This document shows positions 21,954 through 31,127 of a DNA stretch of 51,060 nt, piece after piece. The first letter of the stretch is position 1. Every line of letters begins with the position of its first letter. The position numbers and the translations under genes were made by a program. The DNA is taken from NCBI GenBank assembly GCA_002812745.2, contig NCSJ02000309.1, forward strand, positions 1 through 51,060, in the 5' to 3' direction. The notes under the pieces were generated by a model. It was given only the letters and a program-made list of their open reading frames with translations. It was not told the origin of the DNA and searched no databases. Source of the DNA: Scytalidium lignicola. Taxonomy: Eukaryota > Ascomycota > Leotiomycetes.

Positions 21954-24900
21954 CTAGACATCATCCTTGTCAGAGTCGGCTGCTTCATGCTTCTCTGTAA
22001 CTTTGCTTTCATCGTTGTCTGCATCATCTCCGTCCTTTTCCTCCTTTTGCTCTTCTTTATCCTCTCCCTCCTCTTTTCCCTCGTCCTCTTTTACCGCGTC
22101 AACGCCGGCTGCTTTATCATCTTCAAGCCCCTCTTCCTTCTCCTCGGCAGCCTCTGCTTCTTCGTGACCCTCAGCATCACCATCTTTCTCCTCAGCAAGG
22201 TCAGCTGTCTCGTGGTCTTCAGTAGTCGCCTCATCAGCAGCTGCAACCTCATCTTCCAAAGCTGGACCGGTTTCTTTAGGGCTCTCTGCTACTTCGCCAT
22301 CGTCATGCTCAGCATCTTCCTCTTCAGGAGCATGAGCTTCTTCTTCCTCGGGAGCATCAGCTTCTTCATGGCTAGCTTCCTCCTCAGCTTCAGCGGGAAT
22401 AGCTGCTGGACTCTCTTCTGCGTTATCTTCCTCAAGATCAGCCTCCTTTTCTTCGGCTGTCTCTGCTTCTTGTTCCTCGACTAAATCAGCTTCCTTGGGA
22501 CTCTCTTCTACCTCCTCCTCTTTCTCGGCCTCTGCTTCTTCTGCTGGAGCTTCGGCTTCGGCTTCCTCATGACTCTCTACGACCTTGTCCTCTTCAGGAT
22601 TCGCTGCTGTAGCTTCCTCATCGGGACTAGCTTCTTCGTGACTCTCTACAGATTGCTTGGCCTCAGGCTCAGCTATGATCTCGTCCGATACAGCTTTGTC
22701 CTCGCTGGAGTCCTCTTTTGCTTGAGTTACCTTTTCAGAAGAAGCTAATGCTTGTATAGCACTAGTGATCTCACTTGTAGCGCTTGTTTGGTCTTCGTGC
22801 AGATTCTTTACATCCTCGCGCGCACCGCCAATATCGGCTTTTGATTCTTCAATGATTAATTTCATATTGGCGAGATTGCTGAGAAGCTCATCATAAATGC
22901 CTTCCTTTGAGGCCACGGAGGCAACATGGGTTTGGAGCAAGTCATAAGTCTTTTGGATAGTAGCGAGGAGTTCTGGGTCGGTGGTTGTTGTAGCCTTGAT
23001 CTCTTCTAGTACAGCTGAATGTGATGCATGAGACTGGTTGGATTCATCTGTGGCTTCTTTGATGGAAGTTAGAGTGGATGTGTGGCTTTCGAGGGTGCTG
23101 TTGAGGGCTGTGAGCTGCGATTCTAGGCTATCCACATCTCTACTGTCGGATCCTGAGCTGTTATTCGTCTCTTTCAAGGCGTCAAGTGCAGCAGTATGAG
23201 ATCCGTGAGATTCATTTGAAGCATTTACACCATCTTTGATTTCAGTCAGATCTGCTGTGTGAGAAGCATGGGATTCATTGGCCTTCTCCACAGCATTCTT
23301 AATACCCTTCAATTCCTGAACACTGTTCTCAACAGCTTCGGTGCAGTTATGTATGGATGTCAAAATCTCCTCAGAGACATCGTTTTCTTTAATGTCAGCA
23401 AGTGACTGAGCATGAGAAGCCTGGGTGTCACAGGTTTCATGAAGCGCGGTCAAAATTTCTGCTGAGACGTCCGAATTCTTTATGTCGAGAAGCAAATTAC
23501 TCTGCTCGGCTAAGACCTTAGCTTGGTTGTCTATGGCAGTAAGGATTGTCTCGACGCGTGGTTGTAGAACTTCGATGATGTTTGCATCAGAAGCGGCAGC
23601 AGCAGGCTCCGTAGCTTCTGGTGCCTTGATGCCCTCGAGTGTGGAAGTGTGAGTGTTTAGAGTGGTAATGATTTCGTCAACCTTCGAATCCAGGGCCTCG
23701 AGTTTATCGTTATCCATCGGGGCTACCTCTTTAGATGTGGTTGCTGCCTTTATCTCATCCAAAGCCGCAGAGTGAGAAGCATGAGACTCATTCGATTTCT
23801 CAAGAGCGGCCAAAATTTCTTCGGTTGGCATGTTAGAATTACCAGAATTCTTGATCTCCTCCAAAGTTGCAGTGTGGGCAGCGTGGGACTCATTTAACTT
23901 CTCAAGAGCGGCCAAAATTTCATCGTTAGAGCCTTGCTTGCTAACATCCCTGATCTCCTCCAAGATTTCGGAATGAGAGGCATAAGACTCATTCAGCTTC
24001 TCCAGGGATTTCAGAATCTCCTCGTTGGAGTCTTGGTTGACGCCTGCATTCTTAATCTCTTCCAAAGCCGCAGAATGAGAAGCGTAAGACTCATTGAGTT
24101 TCTCAAGGTTTCTTAGAACTTCTTCGTTAGAGCTTTGTTCGCCAGTGTTTCCATCATGAGAAGCGTAGGATTCATTGAGTTTCTCGAGAGCTGCCAAGAT
24201 TTCTTTGTTACCACTTGGCTTGCTGGCACCCTTGATCTCCTCTAGAGCCTCAGAATGTGAGGCATAGGACTCGTTGAATTTCTCAAGAGCGGCGAGGACT
24301 TCTTCATTGCCATTGGACTTGTCGGCACTTTTGATCTCTTCTAGAGCTTCAGAATGAGAAACATGGAACTCGCTTAGTTTCTCAAAGGCTGCCAAGATTT
24401 CCTCATTGACACTCTGTTCGTTGGCATTCCTAATCTCCTCTAGAACAGCAGCATGAGAAGTGTGGAACTCATTAAGTTTCTCAAGAGCTGCCAAAACCTC
24501 CTCATTGCTACCCTGTCCGTTGACGTCCCTAGTCTCTTCTGAGGCTTCAGAATGTGAAGTACGGGAGGCCTGCAATCTCTCAATAGCAGCTAATATTTCC
24601 TGGCCGACGTTTTGTCTGCTGTCCTCCTTAAGCTCCTCCAGAATTATAGCATGAGAAGCATGTGACTCGTTTGACTTCTCCAAAGCCGCCAGGATTTCAT
24701 CGTTAGAACCTGCTCCCCTGCCGGTATCCTTCATTTCCTCCAACACTGTAGTATGAGATGCATGGAATCTGTGTGACTTGTCAAGGGCGGCCATAATTGT
24801 CGCTGTATCCTCCGCGCTAGCAGAAATACTCTGATCAATGCTCTCCCTCATGAGATCCAGACTAGTTGATATTTCCTTCAATATCTCCTGTGTCTCGGAA

Positions 24901-25733
24901 GAATCCTGCATATTTCTCACAACTTTGACATCCGAGGAGATGGCATCCAGCTTAACGGAATACTTCTCCAACAATGAAGGCGTCTGGCCTTGCACGCCAA
25001 GGGCTTTCTGTATGCTCTTGAGGTCCTGCCCCAACTCGGGCCCAATGGCGTTGATGATAACCCAGGAATCCGACTTGAGTTGATCCAGTTGTGCCTGCAC
25101 CACTGAAATTGAACTTCTCGTTTGCTCAGAGAACGATCTCAGAGAAGCAGCCATATCTGTATTTGGCGACAGGGCAGTTCCGAGTCCCGTGATCCCAGAA
25201 ACAACTTCAGTGAACCGGTCATTGGTAATCTCCAGGTCATTCGACAACTCCGAAAGCTTTTTGGTATTTTCCGCCTGTTGCTGGGTGAGCAATTCCTTGA
25301 ATCGCTCCAGCCCCATACTATACCTTTGACTACCATCGTATCCATTGGTCATGCCCCTGTCGTCTTCCTTATCGCTTAGCCCCGCTCCACCCCCCTCAGG
25401 TCCCGACTCCAACTTGAGCAAAACACTCTCAACTCCATCGTTCGTCTTCCTCAACAGAAGCTCATGTTCATAGACGGTCTCTACTATGGGCTGTATGATG
25501 TCTAGCGCGCTCTTGATGGAAGGCTCGATGATCTTGGCCAGATGTTTCGCAATTGAGCTCTGAAACTCGTCGCCGCTGATGGCTCTTTCAATCGCAGTGC
25601 GCAAGATATCAGGATCCGGTGTAGCGAAACCGTTTGGTCGATCACCCTTTCCCACTGATTTATTGCGTTTAAGATCGAAGCTTGTGCGCCAGCGCGTTGT
25701 CACTGGAGGGCGAGAATCGGCTCTCTTGGACAT
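21954..25733 (-). CDS. large acidic coiled-coil repeat protein, function unknown
   Basis: A single uninterrupted frame of 1259 residues starting at ATG 25733. Residues 1-40 are basic. Residues 40-110 are helical (DILRTAIERAISGDEF, IEPSIKSALDIIQPIVETVY) and may be a conserved head. Residues 140-310 are predicted coiled coil. From about 312 to 673 there are eleven copies of a unit of about 33 residues with consensus EEILAALEKLNESHASHSAA-LEEIK plus a variable Gly/Ser/Asn linker. Degenerate SHASH...EIK copies continue to about residue 960. The last 250 residues are an almost pure E/A/D tail with few hydrophobics. I see no signal peptide, membrane segment or catalytic motif. I do not recognise the family; a cytoplasmic scaffold is only a guess from the architecture. 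It stands alone between convergent and tandem neighbours. Confidence 0.85.
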   Translation of the reverse strand: MSKRADSRPPVTTRWRTSFDLKRNKSVGKGDRPNGFATPDPDILRTAIERAISGDEFQSSIAKHLAKIIEPSIKSALDIIQPIVETVYEHELLLRKTNDGVESVLLKLESGPEGGGAGLSDKEDDRGMTNGYDGSQRYSMGLERFKELLTQQQAENTKKLSELSNDLEITNDRFTEVVSGITGLGTALSPNTDMAASLRSFSEQTRSSISVVQAQLDQLKSDSWVIINAIGPELGQDLKSIQKALGVQGQTPSLLEKYSVKLDAISSDVKVVRNMQDSSETQEILKEISTSLDLMRESIDQSISASAEDTATIMAALDKSHRFHASHTTVLEEMKDTGRGAGSNDEILAALEKSNESHASHAIILEELKEDSRQNVGQEILAAIERLQASRTSHSEASEETRDVNGQGSNEEVLAALEKLNEFHTSHAAVLEEIRNANEQSVNEEILAAFEKLSEFHVSHSEALEEIKSADKSNGNEEVLAALEKFNESYASHSEALEEIKGASKPSGNKEILAALEKLNESYASHDGNTGEQSSNEEVLRNLEKLNESYASHSAALEEIKNAGVNQDSNEEILKSLEKLNESYASHSEILEEIRDVSKQGSNDEILAALEKLNESHAAHTATLEEIKNSGNSNMPTEEILAALEKSNESHASHSAALDEIKAATTSKEVAPMDNDKLEALDSKVDEIITTLNTHTSTLEGIKAPEATEPAAAASDANIIEVLQPRVETILTAIDNQAKVLAEQSNLLLDIKNSDVSAEILTALHETCDTQASHAQSLADIKENDVSEEILTSIHNCTEAVENSVQELKGIKNAVEKANESHASHTADLTEIKDGVNASNESHGSHTAALDALKETNNSSGSDSRDVDSLESQLTALNSTLESHTSTLTSIKEATDESNQSHASHSAVLEEIKATTTTDPELLATIQKTYDLLQTHVASVASKEGIYDELLSNLANMKLIIEESKADIGGAREDVKNLHEDQTSATSEITSAIQALASSEKVTQAKEDSSEDKAVSDEIIAEPEAKQSVESHEEASPDEEATAANPEEDKVVESHEEAEAEAPAEEAEAEKEEEVEESPKEADLVEEQEAETAEEKEADLEEDNAEESPAAIPAEAEEEASHEEADAPEEEEAHAPEEEDAEHDDGEVAESPKETGPALEDEVAAADEATTEDHETADLAEEKDGDAEGHEEAEAAEEKEEGLEDDKAAGVDAVKEDEGKEEGEDKEEQKEEKDGDDADNDESKVTEKHEAADSDKDDV
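23715..24800 (-). repeat. eleven tandem ~99-bp units encoding a 33-residue repeat
   Basis: Within the large repeat-protein gene, units begin with (E/D/Q)E(I/V)LAALEK and contain a S(H/Y)ASH core followed by LEEIK. Most are 33-34 residues. The seventh unit lacks about six residues after the SYASH core, an in-frame loss. Codon choice varies between units, so the array is not a very recent expansion. Confidence 0.85.
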
Positions 25734-28063
25734 ATTTTGGATATTTCAATTGGAAAACAAAATTGATGATTGCATAGATCAGAAAGCGAATTGAGAAAGG
25801 GGGGGAGGGGCAATGTATAATGAGCAAAATTTTTTCCCCTACCTGCCATGTCATCCATACTCACCGTAGTCCTCCGGAAGCCACTATAATACGTTGCCAA
25901 TATAGTCATATTGCTCAAATGCCACTTCATGCGGTGAGGGACATGCCGGATGGGTTGCATCGATGGAGTGACGTGGATTCGTTAAAGCGCCAGTTATCTA
26001 GCTCGTTGCCAGATTAAGCTTCCTCGTGAGCGGTGCCTGGTTGCTTTCGGGGTCCAGTTGTCGATGAACCCCAAAAAGCAACCCTTGGGAAGTCACATGA
26101 CCCCGATCACTGAGCGCCCGACCTACGATGGAGACTTGATGAGAACTGACGTCGGGGTTGGGCAGCTCTGGCCTCAAGGCAAGGAAGCGCATTTGTCAGG
26201 CCAATGTGGTGAGAATGGGCAACTTGTTCGGGCACATCCCTTTGGCCACTGGCCACGTCGACATCGCCCGACCAGGGGACGGTCGTTGCTGGCAAAGAGT
26301 AATCGGGACGAGTGACTTGATTGCACCGCTGTGGATGCTCCAACGCGGACTCCATAGTTCCCAGACCTGCAACATATGAGCAGGACATCATGCAAGTCAA
26401 CCTTCCTGTGCACAACAGCAGTAAAGTTTGGAGTTCGATGCGAACTATCAAAGATTCGTAAGGCTGAGATGATCAGACACTTGCTGGTTCAGCCAGTGAG
26501 GGGTTGACCTCTCGCCTCGGGCAAGGCGCGGCCCAAGGCTTGGGTTCTGCTAAAACTTTCGTTCTTTGAGCATCGCGTTGGGTGGCGGGATCAATTATGG
26601 CATGCAAAATCTTCGGGTTCAATCGCTCCTATCTCTTCCAATCCTTTTTTTTTAAAGTAATCAAATCTCATATTTTTTTCCCATGAAATTCTAATAACAC
26701 CATAACCAAGTCCTTATGTCTTTCATCCCCATGACGAAATATACCTAAAAATTTCAGCACTAAGCAGATGTGAAGCAGCTGGTGAAACGAACTCTCAAAA
26801 CTCAACCCCTCCCATCATTATTATTCTTTTTCACAAAAATATCCAAGGGATGCCAACCGTTCACTCAGCGCATTATCCAGTCACATCGTTCACAAGATAA
26901 ATCACCAACCAGAGATGGTTAGTTTCGACACGCGACAATGATTTGTTGTTCGCTCGAATAACGTGGTGAGATGTGTTTGGCTGGAATCTTTTGACGAGGA
27001 CCCATCCGTGAAAACTTTCGGCCATCAAAAGGAAGTTCACGCTGACGAATCCTCTCAACCTTGAAAAACTAAGGCTTCAATTTCAGAAATTGGTGCAGAA
27101 TAAGTATCGTAAGTTAAACATTTAGAATCAGCTCATGAGGACACGGAATCTAAGCTGAAATATAATAAGATAATAAAATCATATTAAGTAGTGAAATAAT
27201 AATGAACCTAATAACGCTGCAGACCAGCGATATTATTCATTACAAGGCATATGATCAATTAATCGTTGAATTAGAAGCAAAATAATACAAAGAGAAATAA
27301 AAAGAATTATTGATAAAAGCTATTATCTTCCATTCTCAAAGTCCAAGTAAGGATATTAACTATAAGAATGGCACTCTCATCTCAGTACTCTCTCTTTAAG
27401 AATCCCGGACTTAATACCATTGGTAGATCCTTTTACAGAACAAACCCCTAATAGAATAATACTCATCTTCTAATAAATTAATAACTTTCACTCTATAAAC
27501 CCCAGAATTTCAGAGGAAAAACAAAAAACCATGGGCGTATACAAACCAGTAATGATAAAGGCGAGTACCGCAGTAACTGTACTGAACTGTATAACGGACA
27601 CGTAAACGTAGCATGTAACAATACAAAAGAGCATTGTACCGAGTCAGTAGAAGCAAAGGACTTACTCGGCTCTAATTTTGCTTTACCTAAAAATGACAAA
27701 AGTTTATCAAAAAAGGCTTCCGCTGGAATAGATGTTAATCCCATCTCAGCTGAGGCTAAGATAGAGCCAATATATTTCGCTTACAAGAGAGAAGTTAGTT
27801 ATAGGTTAACAGATAATCCACAATCCACAATCCCAAGAATAAATCTTTAATTAAAAGGAGAAATTATTACTCATTAACTCATCACCCTAAAATTTTATTC
27901 CTTAATATCTTTATATAATAAAACTGGGGTATGGAATACATCTCACATGCGAGTAATAAGGTTTTAATACCAAAAGCAATAGAACCGCTATTCTTATTCT
28001 ACTACATTCCCAGACACTAAATGCGCTTACAAAAAAGAGAATTTGTTTCCGCAAAAACATCAT
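25734..28063. other. 2.3-kb intergenic region, partly AT-rich
   Basis: 25734-26640 has normal base composition and should contain the promoter of the repeat-protein gene. 26640-28063 is AT-rich with only short chance frames. No gene, RNA or mobile element is recognised. Confidence 0.55.
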
Positions 28064-29532
28064 TTACATAAGCAATACAGCAACGAGACCAGCAAGAAGA
28101 GTCACGGAAAGAGAGCTAACTGTCACATAGCTAGCACCAGATGGCTTCGAGCTGGTGGCGCCGGCAGCAGAGCCTGTAGCAGAGCCAGATGGCTTAGCGG
28201 TGCTAGAGGGGATGGTGACGGAACCGCCAACATTGTTATCAGCGAGTTGGTCATATGGGTAGGGGTTGGTATAATTGTAGGTTCCGTTTGATGAGCCCCA
28301 GGTCTTAACAATGGAGTCTAGGACACCCAAACCGCTAGCGCACTTGGCAACCGTGTTAGGGGATGGCCAGAAACCGGAAATGAACTCAAATTGGGAGACG
28401 GCACCAGGGTAGGAGGAGTTGAAGTAGAGGTTTGTAGTGTTGACGATGGCGTTGGTGTAGCCGGTCTTGTTGGCGACAAGTTCAAGGACGTTGGCATTGC
28501 AGTCCCAGCGACCAAGGGATGGAAGACCCCAGTTCACGGAGACGGTGGAGATGGTAGAGTAGTGATTGTAGAAGGCGGAGTCAGTGGTGCCTTTCAGGTT
28601 GTCTGGGATCACACCACCAAGGAGGACGGTGAAGATGTTGTTGTGGTTGGTGTAGGTCTCATCCTCATCGAATGTAAGGATGATAAGAGTGTTGTTCATG
28701 AAGTAGCTGTTGTTCAAGAGAGGCTCAAGGAAGCCACGCGCCCACTTTCCAGCAAAAGTGACATCAGTGTCATGGCCATCGTTGGTCATGTTGGGGGTGA
28801 TGAATGACCATTGAGGAAGGGTCTGTGCCTTCAGATCGGCCTCGAAGGAGGTGAAGTTCTTTATGAGGCTGAGGCGAGTAGCATTGCTCGTAACAGAGTC
28901 ATATAGGATAAGAGGGTTGTGCTTGCGGACGTATTTGTTGGCAAAGTTCTCCTGGTTGGAGTAGTTGAAGCCTTGGAATCCAGCATATGGTAGTCCCTCC
29001 TGGTATTCACCCCAGGTAATACCTTTGGTGTCAAGGAGATCGACAACGGTAGAGATGTTGGCTGGGATCCGGTTGAAATTATCATTGTCCATGCCAAAGG
29101 TGTCACCACCAACTACAGCACAGTAGTTTGGTTCTGAGGGGTGGGTGGTGGCATAGTAGTTGCTGAGGGTAATTCCTTGAGTAGCAAGAAATTGGAGGTT
29201 CGCATCAGCAGCTCCCTTATCATAGTCCTAGAAACGAGGGAATTAGTAGGTGATGATAACGAGTCTTACTTTGATGAGAAGAAAGGAGAAGTATGGGTAA
29301 AACTCACGATGTTCTCGAGCCAGATCTGGATGATACGGTCGAAAGCAGCACCCTTGACGTTAGAAACAGGGGAGATTGGCGTGGCTGTTGCCGCAGAAGC
29401 CTCAATTGTATTCAATGTAGGCTCAATAGTGGAAGCTGCAGGAGCAGAGGCATACGAGGCCAAGGTGCCTTGAGCCAAAACCTGAGCACCAGCACCAACA
29501 AGGGCCAGAACAGAAAGGGTTGAGGTGTACAT
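28064..29532 (-). CDS. secreted GPI-anchored acid phosphatase (phosphoesterase family)
   Basis: Two exons, 29532-29308 and 29227-28064, encode 462 residues. A signal peptide (MYTSTLSVLALVGAGAQVLA) begins the protein. Catalytic features of the phosphoesterase/phospholipase C-like family are visible: IQIWLENI|DYDKGAADAN, with the metal-binding E-N split by the intron; HPSEPNYCAVVGG with the candidate Ser nucleophile; TPNMTNDGHDTD; and ILTFDEDE. Many N-glycosylation sequons follow. The C-terminus has a Ser/Thr/Gly-rich spacer (about residues 405-440) and a hydrophobic tail (LSVTLLAGLVAVLLM), as expected for a GPI anchor. Fungal relatives are phosphate-repressible acid phosphatases at the cell surface that release phosphate from external esters. 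Three CACGTG boxes lie in the upstream 1.2 kb, which fits regulation by the Pho4/NUC-1 type factor. Confidence 0.88.
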
Positions 29533-29995
29533 CTTGATAAACCCTGGACCTGGGAAACTCTAGGATAGAGATCACGGAAGTCAATTGATCCCAAGCGTAA
29601 TATGAAAGTGAAGAAGGAGAAGAAGGAGAAGCAAAAGGACAGCAGCCTTCACCTGAAGAAAAAGCAGAGCAGGGACCAGGAGATCTTCAGACCTTTATAT
29701 ACCTTCTGCATGAGGTGGGGGATGTCTCCGTTGTAGTACAGCATTCCCGGCCAATGGAAGACAAGGAGAATGTCAACTCTCTGGAAAGTCATTGGTAAGG
29801 AGGGGCTGAGGGCGGAAATCAACATAGCTTTCGTGCTCGCATTTTGGGTTACTAGAGAAGAGTACCTGGTGTTTAATTACCGTGCCCATGGAGGAGGTAC
29901 TCAGAGAGGAGGTCGATGGAACCGAGGGCCTGGGAGCTTCTACTCCCTGAGCGTGCAAGCTTTGGTAGGATTTGCCCAAGGGTGGCTGGCTACTC

Positions 29996-30001
29996 CACGT
30001 G
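29996..30001. promoter_or_regulatory. CACGTG box, 464 bp upstream of the acid phosphatase
   Basis: The palindromic bHLH site CACGTG, in the context CCACGTGC. NUC-1 and Pho4 factors bind CACGTG at phosphate-starvation genes. The same core also binds other bHLH proteins, so the assignment is an inference from the gene it precedes. Confidence 0.4.
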
Positions 30002-30192
30002 CAGGATGCAATTCCATTAATCGAGCATGCCAGCTCTTACAGGCCGTGAGTACCTAGCACGTCCAGCAAGTTCGTTTGGGGAAGGAGGAATAACGAAGCA
30101 TGGCCCAGTTGCGGCAAAGCTTCTTCGGGTTCTAGAAGTCGAGCGACGGGCGAGGGCGAGCCTCATCGTCGAATGGATGTTGGAGTAAGCTA

Positions 30193-30200
30193 CACGTGGG
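30193..30200. promoter_or_regulatory. CACGTGGG box, 661 bp upstream of the acid phosphatase
   Basis: CACGTGGG corresponds to the high-affinity form of the yeast Pho4 site. It is the middle one of three CACGTG cores upstream of this gene. Confidence 0.4.
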
Positions 30201-30746
30201 GGACGGTGGCGGAAGAGCCCTGGAGCAATACTGTATGATAGCACTAGATCCTGCCGTACGATTGTGTGATTGTGAGTGTTTCGAGGGATTCGGGGTACGG
30301 TATGTGTTTGTTGCAGGTTTAGCTGCTGCATCAAGTCGAGACGATGTGCTGCCGCTCGTACAGTAATTGAGCTTGCAGCTCGTACCGTAGCTCGCAGCTG
30401 GTCCCTGTCGGCGGCGCCTGTTAGTGGGGAGTCCGGTCCCCAGGGAGTCCGCCCGCGGCTTGACAGTTCCGAAGGAAGCCCTGAAAAGCCCTAAAGGCCC
30501 TGACCCCGACCGTTTAGCGTACGAGTGGCTCCAGGCAGGGGCTGCAAGCAACCAATCTCAGCTCGCACGATGCTAATCCGTTGGCTCTGAATGCACCGCA
30601 ACAGTTCTACAGAAGCAGAAGGTGGCCAGACGGTGGCCAGACAATTGTGCTGACTTCCAGGCACTTTCACCGGGCGTGCGATTCGGCGATGGGCTTCAAC
30701 TTGTGCTCACACGACTGAGCATTCATTGATCAACATTTAGCCGTTA

Positions 30747-30752
30747 CACGTG
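30747..30752. promoter_or_regulatory. CACGTG box, about 1.2 kb upstream of the acid phosphatase
   Basis: Third CACGTG core of the interval, context ACACGTGCC. Its distance makes a role in this promoter less certain. Confidence 0.3.
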
Positions 30753-31127
30753 CCAAGGATGTCCTGCTGCTTATTGTCCTCGGTAGGAAGCAAGAAGCCA
30801 ATGGCTGCAGCGCGGTTTCCAATGTCACCACAGCGGGGAGTGAGCCCTTATCGACAACCCATTCCCCACTATTGGGTTGGGTCGACGACACCAAAGCTTA
30901 ATCCCGATGTCCATTCGCCCAGGTGCCTCTTGATGCTTGTGCAGCTCAGCTCCTACAAAAGGTTCAATTGAATATTTCGTCTTTTTTTTTTTTGTCAAGN
31001 TCGAAGTATCACATAGATTCTAGATCCAGCCTTTTCAAACGTAAATATATGTGCAATAATAATAGTATGATAGTAATAGCCCCGCCCGAAATGTATATAT
31101 AAATCATAAATGAATCAAAACAACTGG

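Larger units (their letters stand above)
29533..31127. other. 1.6-kb intergenic region upstream of the acid phosphatase
   Basis: Holds the phosphatase promoter and the 3' flank that lies downstream of the multicopper oxidase stop codon. It contains three CACGTG boxes. No gene is supported; the 30000-30700 open frames are short and unconserved in appearance. Confidence 0.6.

Noticed and set aside
21987..22484. 165-codon plus frame rich in L, F and S that could suggest a membrane protein
   Set aside because: Antisense shadow of the E/A/D-rich tail of the repeat protein.
28391..28807. 138-codon plus frame rich in V, G and D
   Set aside because: Antisense of the acid phosphatase, which has catalytic motifs and a signal peptide on the other strand.
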